Assembly (NCBI GenBank): GCA_963576735.1
Contig: OY755190.1
Span: 3,279,695-3,343,694 of the forward strand
Origin: Bedellia somnulentella
Lineage: Eukaryota; Arthropoda; Insecta; Lepidoptera; Bedelliidae
Length of the DNA stretch: 64,000 nucleotides
Direction: 5' to 3'
Shown here: positions 32,386 through 44,786 of the stretch, piece by piece
Position numbering within the stretch: the stretch's first letter is position 1
Layout of the letters: each line of letters begins with the position of its first letter
Position numbers and translations under genes: made by a program
The notes under the pieces: generated by a model
Told to the model about the DNA's origin: nothing
The model's input: the letters and a program-made list of their open reading frames with translations, nothing else
Databases searched by the model: none

Positions 32386-35300
32386 CTAATAAACGATTTG
32401 TATCCGTCCATCCAAATCTTTGACGACGGTGCCCTGCTCTCTCATGTATCGCTGCAACATCACGTAGTCTAGTTCTATGTATTCCATGTTCTCGCGATTC
32501 TCTGACAGCATCTGCGGAAAATACATTATACTTAAGTAAATCTTATACGAGCAAGCACTGAAGTCCATGTGCAATGAAGCAAGCTCATGGGAAGAGGTGG
32601 AGTTGAGATGGTCAACGATGACACGCGGGAGCTGACTGGCACCCTGATTACGTATCTTTTGCAACCACGACTGTGTCGCAAGTTGCGATGTTGTCGCTGT
32701 CAAATTGCATACAAATATTTGACATTGAAAGCGATAATCTTGCAACATGCGACACAATCGACGGTCACTAAAGATACTATACATAATCGGGCGGCGGGTC
32801 TTCTGCCTGTTTAGTAGCAGGTTTTTCCGCTAAGGAAACAACTACATACATACATACATATACTCACGCCGTTAATTCCCATTGGGGTAGGCAGAGACTA
32901 TCGATCGCCACTTTGTACAAAACAACAACAACTACAACTGTCCATAAAACTTTTTTACCATCTCTAATAACCTCCGGCTTGGAGGAAACAAGTTTGTCAT
33001 AATCAGTCTGTAAGTGTCTAGACAAACTATAACAAAAACTCACAGTATATCCTCCGCCCCCATTTCCAATATAATCCTGCGTGACGATAGTATAAGTTTG
33101 CTCCCTCTCCAATGGCTGGTAGTGCGGCACCGCGCAGTCCACGCAACGCACCAGTAGAGATGACACACGAGAGCCGACCGGCTGACTAGCATTGTATACC
33201 ACGCGCAAACCTAAAGATCAACGTCTAAGTAAATATTTTATTCATAAATCCACATTACTTGTTGAACGTCAAAGTTTTAAACTATTAAAAAAGAAGAAAT
33301 AACAAGAAATGGGAATAATCGGCGTGAGGATAATTCAGTATATCGTTTGAAACTTTGTATCTATATATTTGATCAATAATAATCTTTGTTGTTTAAAGTA
33401 GACAAAGATGAAAGACTCACCTCCAACTTGCAGCATTCTCCCGCTATAAAACTCTCCAGGAGTGAGATTGACTCCAACAGAGAACTCGAGAGCCTCCAGC
33501 AAGTATTGGCCCTTTATATCATACACCTGCACCATGTTCTCAAACGGCATCGCCATTAGTAATGATTCTGTTGTTATTTCTGAAATGACATATAACTTTG
33601 ATGATAAACATGCAATAAATAAAAAATATTACATCAGTTCATAAGCATCTTACCTCCTGGGTTGATTTGAACTCGTAACCCTCCTGAGTTGATCAGACAG
33701 GCATGCACACCATGCCAGTTAGTTCCTTCTGCTCGAGACATTAGCTGTGGCCGAATACTACAATATTAATATCGTACCGATGGCACACCTAAAGCGTGTT
33801 ACCTAAAATGGACTAGTCTGCGCTATTTAAAACATTTAAGATAGAATTTCTTTTTTACAAAAATTGACGTTTATTGTTTAGGTTGTCATTTCAACTATTT
33901 CGTCCCTTAATAACTTTAAAATTATTTTATCAACTACCCCATCCCTTTCTGTAAATATTGTACAAGCCTTCTTAACACCCTGGGTTTTAAATTGTTTCGA
34001 TTGAAATTTCATTACCAACTAATTTATATTTTTATATCCCAAGAAAGTTATAGTTCTTGTGAGAGATTTTGATGATTTTGAAGGCTACAAACCTGTTCCA
34101 AAAAGCCATCACAAGCCCAGCTGCCCATGTTGCACTCCCTGCTGTTACACCAAGACCTGTTGAGCGTCACTTTAGACTTGCCGAGTACTTCTTTACCAAT
34201 TGCGTTTACTTCTTGACGCCATGGCTCTAACAGGTTTTCAATTTGAGGATCTGAAATAACACGTAACAACATGGTGACTGAGCGATACGATTTGTTGGGG
34301 TAGACAATCGAGTGATGCAGTGACGAAGATTCTTTTTGATTTAAATTAGAAACATGGGCATATTTTAAAGTCTTATGTTTGCAAGGGTTGGCACACTAAT
34401 ACTTCTGACTATCACGTTGTATTTTCGCCTTGCATTGTCGACATTTTGTCTGGACAGTGAACTCATGCGCATAGAGGGTAAACGCTTCGGCGGTTTTTTA
34501 AAGAAAATGTTGTGAGTTATATTCAGTCAAGTGAGTTTCCAACCTTTACTTCCTCACCATAAGTACCAAATTAAGAAATGTTGACTAATATTGTAAGGTG
34601 TGATTGAAGCACAAGGTTCATTAGAATATTGGAAGAGTTAGATTTGTAAAGTTTTTGAAAAAAAACCGTTAAAAACGTAAATCAGACTGATGAACTATAA
34701 TACATCATACACTAATCAAAGAATAAATAAAGAAATACCTTTAACAATGGACTGTCCCAAGAACACCGGCAAACCTTCCCACCACTCCACTTCTCCGGCG
34801 TCGTCAAAATATAACTTTATGGTACCGAGATACCGAGTGTAACAGGATGCTTGCACGATTAGGACCTAGAAAATTAATTCACTAAAATACACTTACATTC
34901 TACTTGCCAATGTCCCGGCTTCGCTTGGAAAGCATGGATGATAACAAAAATTATTTCCATCGGGATATTTTTTAAGTTTTATTCTTTATATTTCGATATT
35001 ACCTCCCCTCCACAAACATACAAACTCTACTATTATTTTATATTTTTATCATTAGTATGGATATATTTCTATCTTAAAAAACCTTGGTTGCTCAGTGGGA
35101 GAGAAATCGATATTAGATACAAAGGGCAGGGTTTTATATCCTGAATCAGGTGTGCATACTGTGTCATTTCTGAAGCCATAATTGGTTGTTCTATTATTAA
35201 AATGGTTTTACCGGTGAGGATAAATATAATGAAGGAACTCACATGGCTGTAACACAGAGGTATTTTACTTTTGGATAAATAAGTAAGTGCGAATATATTG

Positions 35301-38300
35301 TCAGCGTAGTTGGTAAACCGGAATGGCATTTTTTAAGTTTATTTATCTAAACGTCGTCGAGCGAATGGTACAAACTTTTTGATTTTAAATAACCATTGCC
35401 TATTTCCTGGCAAAACTGAGTACCCAAGGCTAATATCATTTATTGTAATAATTTAGTATTTTCAATTAAAGAACCCCTTGGCTCTTGTGTGATCTTTGTA
35501 AACACTCCCAAACCCTAGAAAATAGTAACCTAACCAATCTACCTGATGCCCATTCTCCTGCGTGACCACGGTAGGATATTCCCCGGCAGACGCGTCTCCA
35601 TTGGGCGAAGCTCCGTTGTACAGCAACGTATGGGAGTGAGCGCCCACAATTATGTCCACTGTGGGGGACATTTGAGATGCCATGCGACTGGGAATATAGA
35701 GGAGAAAACTTATTGTTACACATTTTCCACAAACAATTAGCGAGCGATCAACATAAGCGATCTCTTCTTGCTGATTTTTTTTAATTTCTTCAGGCTTTTT
35801 AAGTGATTCGTAGTCTACGCTGCTTCGCAAAATCAACGCCTTTTTATGTTTCTACATTTGTATGCTATAAATCCCTAATGGGGTAGCCAGAGTTTAAGAA
35901 ATAAAAAATTCTCAGCTACTTTTGGAAGTTGAGTGGAGAAGAGATTGTTAAAAAAAGGGGTTTGGTAATGAGTCTCCAACCATAAAATTGCTTAAAACGC
36001 CCCAATAGGCCCTAAGTCACCTCCTACAAACACCCATTTGAAGAAATCGGATAGTGCTATTCTAAGCCTACAATACACTGCTAATCTATTATATTTTATT
36101 TTTAAGTGTAGAAATTGTATAGTAAACTCACACATCACTATCATATCCGCAATGCGACAGCACAATAATGATGTCGACTCCTTGCTCGGTCAAAATGGCC
36201 GCCTCGCGATTTACCGCCTCTACCTCGTTCTCGATTATCAGCCCGCCAATTGGCGCTGAAAACTGGGGTTTTTGGATTATATTTATAGTAATTAAAAAAC
36301 AATAACTGTAAAAAAGAATCATCTAGTATAATGTCCAAACAAAATTTTATTGATAGATAAATATTAAACATAACATAACATAATATAAACGTTCACGCCG
36401 AATATCCCCGAAGGGTTGGCAGAGGTACTAATACTTGTGAACATCACGTGACATTGTCACCTAGTATTCAGAGTACCCAAGTTTTGCTTGGACAGTGTAG
36501 TCACGTGATAGGGGGCAGGCCTATCGCCGTTTTGTACGAATACACTGTCACATGACTAAGTACAACTCAGTCATGTGAGTTTCCTCACGATGTTTTCCCT
36601 CACCGTTAACAACCGTGATGCTGATGAATTAACCACACATATGTCTTTAGAAAAAGACAAATTGGTGTAGGCCCGACCCGGGATTTAAACACTAGTCGTT
36701 TGCACGATAACCGGTGTTCTACCCATTGAGCTATCACGTCGTCAACACATATAAATATTAACTTATAGAAATATAACTTTCCAATTGATTGTAGAGACCG
36801 TGTTTTGTTAAGCTGTTTGCTTTCGCCTGCAATGATTTGAAATGTAGTTTTATTATTTATAAATGGGGATGCGTTAAAATACTTTCCATTAAATTTCATG
36901 CGGAGAAAAAAAAACCCGGATGGTATACTTTGAAAATTATAAAAAGAATTGATAAATGGTAAAAGTAGAACTAATAACACCCACCGTTCGCAACAGGATT
37001 CCTATAATCCCTATTCTCCTCCCATTCCTCTCAACCACAAAATGGTTCTGGTACAACCCTTGCAACCGCGGCTCCAAAGAAGAGTTTACGTTGGCTGCCA
37101 GCATCGGGGCTTCCAGATTTACCAGGTATGGCACTAGGCCATCGATGTCATGGTCGAACTCGTGGTTGCCTAGTACCTGAAAATATTGACACAGAACATA
37201 TTATACTAATAATAATTAATTTGTCGATCTCACCTTCCAAAGGTTGTCTGGAAGAGATCGCTTTTAGCGATAAGACCGCCAATTATACCTCACTGTAAAC
37301 TGTTTGATCATATTATTACTTTTGTAAATTTGTGTTTGATGTGCAATAAAGAGTTATTCTACTCTATACCTTGAGCTTTCTTGAAATCGGGATTTATTTA
37401 TTAGGGTTGCAATTGTCATAGAGTCGTTTCAGCAACTTGTGGATTGCGATGTGCGTTGCGATGGTTTTTACGTCAATACTTATTAGGCTGCGAATCCACC
37501 AAAAATATGAGAGGCAATTTTTTTTTCGTTGACCAATAGCCGATAGGGATAATAGTGGCCGGAGGTGGCACAGAGCCGGGACGTGTGGACTCAACAGGGG
37601 GAGGCCTTTGCCCAGCAGTGGGACACTATAGTAAAGGCTACATAAAAAAATAGATCAAAAGACGTAGATAACCTGCATCATCAAGATGCTGAGCGAAGCG
37701 AGTTAAAAGCGCGATTCTCTAATTACTACTAAAAACTAACTATTTGTGGAAGAATCTCAAACTATGTTTAAATAAATTATCAACCCAATTTAGGTAAGGC
37801 AGCTGTGTCAGTATAGGATAGCTTATTATCATACAGAAAAAAGAGACGCATAAAAAAGACTATAAGCGAAATTAAACCTTAAACTCACATGAGCATCATG
37901 GGGTATCATATTCATGAAATGCTGACTGACGTTCCATCGCAGGAAGTTATACCAAATGGTGCCCTGAAACGTGTCGCCTCCGTTCAGCACCAGCGACTGG
38001 GGTTCCACCTCCAACGCTTGTCGGATCGCCGTGTACAGCCGAGAGAACCCTCCTATGCAGTCGTGTTCTTCTGGGATACATACGGTGCCTTGCGGACTTA
38101 CTTCTTCAAAGCTTAGCATGGAATGTAATAAAATTCGTGTTAGGGGTCAGGCAATTTGTAAGTTGAGGGTTAAAAATAGATTGTACTTAGTTCAACATAC
38201 ATATACATATACTTACGGCTATAAATCTCTTGAAGAGGTACCCAGAGCTAGGGAATTAGAAATTCCTCAGCCACTTTTGGAAGTTGCGTGGGGAAAAGAT

Positions 38301-38581
38301 GGTGAAATAAAGGTGGTTGGTGATGGGTCTCCAACCGCATCGCCCAAAAATCCCTTAAAAGCCCCAATACTTTTAGTCGCCTCTTACGTACACCCACCGG
38401 AAGAAATTTAGCCGTCATTGTACATTAATGCATTTTAAGCCTAAGACAATTAAATTACAATAGTGTAAACTTACTGCGCATGAAAATCATTATAGTGTAT
38501 AATATTTAGCTCGTACAATCCAGACGTATCCTGCGCTATGCACTGACACACACATAACAACAACACAATGCTAATCGTCAT
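32386..38581 (-). CDS. 5'-nucleotidase / apyrase, secreted type (11 exons, complete)
   Basis: Metal-dependent phosphohydrolase that removes phosphate from AMP or ATP/ADP outside the cell. Exons (minus): 38581-38475, 38111-37889, 37176-36985, 36262-36132, 35687-35543, 34865-34739, 34250-34093, 33744-33654, 33579-33421, 33210-33044, 32511-32386. Phases agree throughout; about 541 residues. Starts MTISIVLLLCVCQCIAQ, a signal peptide. Metal and catalytic motifs are all present: HYNDFHAHFEE, NGGDTFQGT, LGNHEFDHD, LSHCGYDSD and VGAHSHT; the nucleotide-binding half has ECNMGSWACDG, CLINSGGLR, GRMLQVGG and IGNGGGGYT. It ends GRIQIVY with no hydrophobic tail, so it is probably released rather than GPI-anchored, as in insect salivary apyrases. 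AMP or ATP preference cannot be told from sequence. Confidence 0.9.
32646..32788. mobile_element. Foldback MITE (GATTA ends), copy 1, in the 5'-nucleotidase intron
   Basis: About 143 bases, GATTACGTATC...GTGTCGCAAGTTGC with the complement at the other end (GCAACATGCGACACAATC...ATAATC). Nearly fully self-complementary. It explains an apparent ORF on the minus strand beside the last 5'-nucleotidase exon. Confidence 0.75.
32846..32918 (-). mobile_element. RTE 3' end fragment
   Basis: CATACATATACTCACGCCG then TTAATTCCCATTGGGGTAGGC, matching 6540-6612; in the last 5'-nucleotidase intron. Confidence 0.7.
34385..34600 (-). repeat. SINE-A, old and headless
   Basis: GGTTGGCACACTAATACTTC...TCAAGTGAGTTTCC is recognisable as the body with heavy decay; in a 5'-nucleotidase intron. 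Confidence 0.55.
35863..36085 (+). repeat. Family B repeat, full, diverged
   Basis: GCTATAAATCCCTAATGGGG to CTATTCTAAGCCTACAATACAC; in a 5'-nucleotidase intron. Confidence 0.75.
36366..36741 (-). repeat. SINE-A, full, head type 1
   Basis: Minus strand head GACGTGATAGCTCAATGGGTAGAACACCGG, B box GTTTAAATCCC, body and ATGTT tail complete. In a 5'-nucleotidase intron. Confidence 0.82.
37234..37375 (+). mobile_element. LINE 3' UTR-like fragment
   Basis: CCAAAGGTTGTCTGGAAGAG then ATCGCTTTTAGCGATAAGACCGCC and TGTGCAATAAAG: a 3' end common among lepidopteran non-LTR elements. A shorter related stretch is at 61258-61315. Confidence 0.55.
37550..37650 (+). mobile_element. LINE C-terminus fragment
   Basis: Reads AQSRDVWTQQGEAFAQQWDT in frame, the same protein end type as 864-944 but another family. 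Confidence 0.6.
38203..38445 (+). repeat. Family B repeat, full
   Basis: TATACTTACGGCTATAAATC to the AAGCCTAAG end; in 5'-nucleotidase intron 1. Confidence 0.8.
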
Positions 38582-38764
38582 CTTTGGTCTAAAGCTACAA
38601 TCATAGTTTGTCTTCCTAATTGAAAGAAGCAGGAACACTTCAATCGTCTATACTTTATTATAATTCGAAACAAGAAACGATAACAAAGATAAAAAAGAAT
38701 TAAGTTATAACAGTGCCCTATCTATAACAAAGATATACATATTCTCAATCACAAACTAAGATTC

Positions 38765-39048
38765 ACGCAGTAAATGCTAGAAAAGGGTGGCAGAGATAAT
38801 AACATTGAACATCACGCGGCATTGTCACCTGGTGTTCACAGTGCCCACATTTTGCTTGGACAATGTATTCATGTGATAAGGGGCAGGCCCATCGCCGCTT
38901 TGACAAATACCGTCACATGGCTTTGAACATGGGCTATCTTACGATGTTTCCCTCAGTGTAAATAACTTTGCTAAACTAACAACACATATATGACTGAAGA
39001 GATTCTTTGGAGTACGTGCGACTCAGGATTAGAGCCGACATCTCATAT
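38765..39048 (-). repeat. SINE-A, diverged
   Basis: Body recognisable (ACATCACGCGGCATTGTCACCTGG, GGGGCAGGCCCATCGCCG); head reduced to CGACTCAGGATTAGAGCC. Abuts a family B repeat. Confidence 0.65.
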
Positions 39049-39280
39049 TGCCGTGTAGTGCCGGCTTAGAATGTCGCTACCCCGTTCTACCCACGGGTGT
39101 CGTAAGGGTATTGGGGCTTTTTATTGGATTTTTGGGCGATGCGGTTGGAGACCCATCACCAAAAATCTTTATTCTTACCATCTTTTCCCCACTCAACTTC
39201 CAAAAGTGGCTGAGGAATTTTATAATTCCTTAGCTCTGGTTACCCCTCCTAGGGAAATACAGCCGTGAGTATATGTATCT
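39049..39280 (-). repeat. Family B repeat, full
   Basis: GCCGTGTAGTGCCGGCTTAG to ATACAGCCGTGAGTATATG; upstream of the 5'-nucleotidase start. Confidence 0.8.
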
Positions 39281-39339
39281 CATATAGCTATTATTTACTT
39301 GAAAATTATATTGACAAAGGCGTTATTAAAAAATACTCA

Positions 39340-39655
39340 ACTCAAACGTTCATGCCGTACATCCCCGAAGGCGTTGGCAGAGATACTAATTCTTCTGCAC
39401 AACACGTGAAATTGTCACGTATTGCTTGGAAAGGCAAACCTGTTGCCGATTTGTGCAAATACACTGTCATATGATTTAGTACAACTCAGCCATGTGGGTT
39501 TCCTCAAGATGATTTCCCTCACCGTTAACAACCATGATAAAAAAAACACACATGATTCTTTAGAAAAGACAAGTTGGTGTAGGCCCGACCCGGGATTTGA
39601 ACCCTAATCGTATGCACAATAAGCAGTGTTCTACCGACTAAGCATCACGGTGTGT
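39340..39655 (-). repeat. SINE-A, head type 1, body deletions
   Basis: CCCCGAAGGCGTTGGCAGAG to GACCCGGGATTTGAACCC; part of the body around the ACGTGATAGGGGG segment is lost. Confidence 0.72.
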
Positions 39656-40026
39656 TATTAAAGAATATGAACTTATAAACGTTGCATCCCAGGATGGGTG
39701 CATGAGCATAGGTTCGATGGAATTCAAAATAGTTCAGTCGCCTTTTCCTCCATTCGGGAGAGAAAGCAGGTACTCTTCTGAGTCGACTGAGCTAAACTCT
39801 GTTATCTAAACACTTGAAATTCGAAAAAAATATCAATGGATTCCTGAGTGCGTCTCTGTAGCAATAATCTAATTTATGATAATCCTATATTTTGTATAAT
39901 CTTATCTTGAAAATATTAACGCTATTAAATAACCTTACACGCCCACAGCGTATGGGCCAAAAATGCTACACCAATAATTACTATACCTGTGACCACGCGG
40001 AATAAGCGACATGTTATTAGCTTTTG

Positions 40027-40268
40027 CTGTGTAGTGTTGGCTTAGAATAGCACTACCCCATTTCTTCCGGTGGGTGTACGTAAGAGGCGACTAACGGTAT
40101 AGAGGCTATGAAGGGATTTTCGGGCGATGCAGTTCGAGACCCTACACCACCAACGACCTTTATTTTACCATCTTTTCTCCACTCAAATTTTCAAAAGTGG
40201 CTAAGTAATTTCTAATTCCTTAACTCTGGCTACCCCTTCTAGGGATTTATAGCAGTGAGTATATGTAT
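40027..40268 (-). repeat. Family B repeat, full
   Basis: GCTGTGTAGTGTTGGCTTAG to GGGATTTATAGCAGTGAGTA. Confidence 0.8.
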
Positions 40269-40474
40269 GCATGTTATTAGCTTCAAGTTTAAACTAGATT
40301 TCCGCCTGCGACTACAATTTTATCGACTTTATTTATTGTATCCAAGTCCTTCACTCGATGCAGGTCCGTCGTCAAATGTCCTTTTCGTTCTGTACAATAC
40401 CTCAAGATCGTAAAGGCTCTTTAGTTCTAGCGAGATCGGCATAATTTAAATAAGTTTTTTTAATTCGATTTTGG

Positions 40475-40617
40475 GCGATGCGGTTCGAGTCCAATCACCA
40501 ACGATATTTTATTTCTAACAACTTGTCCCTTATAAACTTTTAATTGTGGCTGAGGAGTTTCTAGCTCTGAAGCTCCGGCTACCCCTTTGCGGGATTTATG
40601 GCCGTGAGTATGTATGT
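40475..40617 (-). repeat. Family B repeat, partial
   Basis: GGGCGATGCGGTTCGAGTCC to TTTATGGCCGTGAGTATG; the 903-bp element starts at its end. Confidence 0.75.
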
Positions 40618-41520
40618 GTCGTAGGATGATTTGATGTTTAGGTTTTTTGCAAAATACCTAGGGATTTTGCAAAAATCCGGATAATTAGACAACGGTTATA
40701 ATATTTTCTAATCTTACTAGGTTTTTTGCAAAAAAAACTAGTTGGTTTAGTAAGATTGTACTTCTTTAATGCTGATTGGCTGATTTCTGATTGCTCGCCT
40801 ACACTTATTCTGATTGGTTCGTCATTGTGGTATTGAGATATTATAGCTAGAGTTATAAAGGGTAAGAAATGACAATACTTATTTGATACTAGGAATTAAA
40901 TAATTTATTTACTCTTTTGTAGGAGTAAAATTACCATCACGTTCGGACATATTATACACAGATCAAGTTACCCCAAAGTAAGTAACACTTGTATATTTTA
41001 ATATTATATAAGACACATATGCTCATCACATAAATGTTGCTCTCAGCGGGGATCAAACCCGCAACTTCCAGACCGAAAAGCTAGTCACCTATCCACTCGG
41101 CCACGGACGTCTTCAATATAGGTAGGAACAATAAAGTAAGTACGTTTTAAATTGTAGCATTAAGGTATTATAGCTAGAGTTATAAAGGGAAATGACAATA
41201 CTATTTTTATACTTAGGAACTTTTTGTAACTAAAATTAAAATAACAATCAAATTAAATGTAGGTAGGAACAATGAAGTAAGTACGTCTTAATTAACAACC
41301 AATCAGAGATGACGTGTTTATGGGGCACTGCAATCGACCAATCAGTGTACAGTATTCATAAAAACTGACATTTCGTTTCGGAGTCATACCAAACCAACTA
41401 GTTTTTTTGCAAAAAACCTAGTAAGATTAGAAAATATTATAACCGTTGTCTAATTATCCGGAATTTTGCAAAATCCCTAGGTTTTTTGCAAAAAACCTAA
41501 ACATCAAATCATCCTACGAC
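40618..41520. mobile_element. 903-bp element with 130-bp inverted repeats rich in TTTTGCAAAA
   Basis: Ends GTCGTAGGATGATTTGATGT and complement; arms of about 130 bases are nearly identical and contain repeated TTTTGCAAAA palindromes. Inside: two direct copies of a stretch beginning TATTATAGCTAGAG (40850-40890 and 41166-41205) and a tRNA-like sequence. It is inserted in the end of a family B repeat. ATGTATGT occurs on both sides but is 2 bases away on the right, so the duplication is unresolved. No ORF. Confidence 0.78.
41030..41112 (-). repeat. tRNA-like sequence inside the 903-bp element
   Basis: On the minus strand GACGTCCGTGGCCGAGTGGATAGG resembles an A box region and GCGGGTTTGATCCCCGC a B box and T arm. 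Head like a Ser/Leu-type tRNA, but the flanks belong to the element. Probably a SINE head or captured tRNA, not a working tRNA gene. Confidence 0.5.
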
Positions 41521-41910
41521 ATATGTATGTTTTTAAGCTTGCTTAATTACTGAGTTGGTTTTCGAGAAAGAAAATAAAAAAAGAAAATATTTTTTTTATT
41601 TAGCACACATATACAGTATTCAATGACATAATTTAAGGAAATGTTTTCGCTGAATTGGGCCCACAATCAGTAATTTCTGATTTGTGTATGAGTAGAAACT
41701 GTAGGGATCTAGTAGTAAGTTATCTGGCATCCATAATTCTAATATTCTCGGGCCAAATCAAAGACGGTCCTGCATATACGCCATCTGTAGGTTTCATAAT
41801 AAAATAAATTGATTTGCTTAAACATTTATTGCACAAATACGATTATCGACATCTACATAGATACGTGCATACACAATAAGCACTATGACTAAGATTCCAT
41901 TGCAAAACAT

Positions 41911-42166
41911 CGCACGCTTAATACTACAGTGACCTATGTCAAAATTTTGATGTACTGAGTTACAATACTTCGCAGAACTTAAAAAGTATGCTCTACAACA
42001 TAGGCATGAGAAAACGTCCGTATTCTTAACACAAAAAGGTTCAATTTCACTTAGGTCTTTATCGTCTCGTATTCATATGTTGTTGAGCATGATTTTAAGG
42101 TCTGTGAAGTATTGTAACGCAATTCATCAAAATTTTGACATAATTCACTGTAGTATTAAGCGTGCG
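41911..42166. mobile_element. MITE with ACAT duplication
   Basis: 256 bases, CGCACGCTTAATACTACAGTGA at one end and its complement at the other; inverted repeats of about 70 bases (41911-41980 with 42095-42166) and a unique middle. ACAT flanks at 41907-41910 and 42167-42170. No ORF. Confidence 0.8.
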
Positions 42167-42551
42167 ACATACAAGACTCGTTAAATGCACAAATGTTTAT
42201 AAACAATAATTGGTTATTCATAAGTACACAACACATTATAAAATAGTAGTTAGCACTGCATACAGTACAAATTACCATAGAAAATATATACATTGATATG
42301 ACGTAGAAAACCATAGGAGTACTACGACAGGACATAGGCTATTTTTATGTTTACGGATCAACTCGTATTCTGTTCTCTTATGAAATAAGAAATTATCTCA
42401 TGCTTGATGATATAACATTATTATAAGCTACGGATATTTCAAAATTGATAAAAAATGCCCATACAAAATCATTAATATATTTCTAATAATATGACTCTTA
42501 TACGCGGGCAGGCCGCTTCTTTGTGATCTAACTCCTCTGGAACGGCGGGCT

Positions 42552-42698
42552 GATTATGTATCTTTAGCGACCGCGATTGTGTCGCAAGTTGCAATATTGT
42601 CGCTGTCAAATGTGTCAGATCGCATACAAATTTATGACATTGACAACGACAATCGTGCAACTTGCGACACAATCGGCAGTCGCAAAAGATACATAATC
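42552..42698. mobile_element. Foldback MITE (GATTA ends), copy 2
   Basis: About 147 bases, GATTATGTATCTTTAGCGACC... to ...AAAAGATACATAATC; same family as 32646-32788, with the same GTGTCGCAAGTTGC arm. Confidence 0.75.
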
Positions 42699-44447
42699 AG
42701 GGGGCCGGTCGACCGATTGCAACCAAATTTGGCACAGTGATCGAGTTTACATTGTTAAGTGTCATAAGGCCACATGTCGTGATCGAACCTACCATTGAGG
42801 AGTAATCACTGAAAAACTATTTTGCCATTGAGGTCAATAGAAAAAAGGTTATGGTTTCTTATTTAGAGCGCGGCTTTAAGCTTAAGAGCGACTGCACAGA
42901 TAGTAAGAAGACTGACTTTTACCTAACTCGCTCAGCTCAATTCAATTCAATCGTAATTTGCATTGAAGTCCTAGTTATAATCAAATGTCACACGCTTGTT
43001 CACAGTTCACCATTCTTTATTTCGGTCTTTCGTTTTATACTTTCTATGGCAATCCGATGTGAATAATAACAAATACTTTCATTCTGAGTGAATATCATTT
43101 GAAAACACATTCATATACCATTTAAGCAGCTTAATATCCTATTTTATTAACTTTATAGTTACATATATAACGCTTTTTACTAATACATATTTTGTTTCAT
43201 AGATTGTGTGCTGATAAATTTCCCGCCTCGCCATTTAAGTGGGACAGAGAGCATAATAGTTTTCGTCCTTTTCTATTATTCTACTGCTTTGGCAGCATTT
43301 GCAGCTAGTCACATAAAATTTATATTCTATACATTATGATATTCTATAATATTACTACATAGAGATACAGTTTATGAAGAAGTTTAATGCATTCGGTGCC
43401 CAAGTCTATTATTATATTAAATTTCCTGTGACAGTAGTTTATAAAAAATAATAATTTTATCAATGTAATTTATGTCTCATTTTGTTACTAATATGGAAAT
43501 ACTTTGCGCTAAATTGATTGTAATGAAAATATCGATAAATCCAAAATAGTGGAATTTCCTCCATTACTTCACATGATTATTTTTATAATGATTTACATAG
43601 GCTGTTAGGCACCGAATGACTTCAATTTTATCTTACCTAGATAGATTCTTAAATATTAGCGTTTTTTATGTTATTTAAGATAGATATAAAGGCACTTGAG
43701 GTAATTTAAATTTTGTCATAAAATTCTATCGAGTATTCCTAAAGAAGTGCAATCACATTCAACTTAATCTAATACATAATAAAATAAGTAAATTATGACT
43801 ATTAAATAATCTACACAACAACAAATATATTATAATTAAGATTAATGGTGCGTGCGCGCAGTCCTACATTAAGCACTAATAATATAACAAATTCACATAT
43901 ATTTCTTTAATGACCAAAACTTAATACATTAACAGTGAATACTTAAAGAGGAATGACTGTTTCTGATACTGTTTCAGTGATTTTGAAGTCATAGTAAAAA
44001 ATAAGATATTAATGAAATAATTTCGGAAAATACGATATAACCAAATACACGTATTTTTATGACTTTCTTAGGGGAAGTCTTTATCAAGTGTAGATTAATC
44101 TTCTGGCATCATATATTATATGTTCATTTAAATTATAAGATATGGCCACGTATTTCGATGCTCCGATATAAATAAATTTACGACAAATATAAATTTAAAT
44201 ACATTAAAGTTTTTGCCGCCATTTCTTGCAAGTTTCGCATTTATAATTTTTGGAAACACCAATTCATTTCAAGTAATAAGCATTAAAAAGCTGTATTAAA
44301 CTATTTAAAAGCAAAATATTAAATTCAATATTAGTTACATCGTTTAGTGATCGTGTTTTCATTAACAATCATATAAACCTCAACTACATAATAAAACACT
44401 TGCTGTTTAATTAAAATATAGGAAAAGGAAAATAAAACTACTATATA

Positions 44448-44590
44448 ACGATGCGGTTGGAGACCCATCACCAACGATACTTTATTTCTACCGTCTTGTC
44501 CCCAATCAACTTCCAAATGTGGCTGAGGAGTTTCTAGCTCTGAAGCTCTGGCTACCCCTTTTTGGGATTTATGGCCGTGATTATATCTAT
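44448..44590 (-). repeat. Family B repeat, partial
   Basis: CGATGCGGTTGGAGACCC to GGGATTTATGGCCGTGA. Confidence 0.75.
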
Positions 44591-44672
44591 TGTATGTATT
44601 TATTATATAGTTAAATATCCCTTCAAGATACAAATATATCGCTACTGTTCATCACCTCATATAATTCCATTA

Positions 44673-44786
44673 TGTCCGATTTCTTAATTGAGTATTCTAG
44701 CTGAGAACAACTTAAGTATCGTTCTGTCGCATTGAAATCTTAACAACTGAATGAGACAAAACGATACTTAATTAAGAAATCGGGCG
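44673..44786. mobile_element. Foldback MITE with TTA duplication, copy 3
   Basis: 114 bases, TGTCCGATTTCTTAATTGAG... AAGAAATCGGGCG, flanked by TTA at 44670-44672 and 44787-44789; self-complementary. Confidence 0.85.

Noticed and set aside
32386..32784. Longer minus-strand ORF reaching upstream of the last 5'-nucleotidase exon
   Set aside because: The upstream part is the foldback MITE at 32646-32788; only 32511-32386 continues the nucleotidase and has a proper acceptor (TTTCCGCAG).
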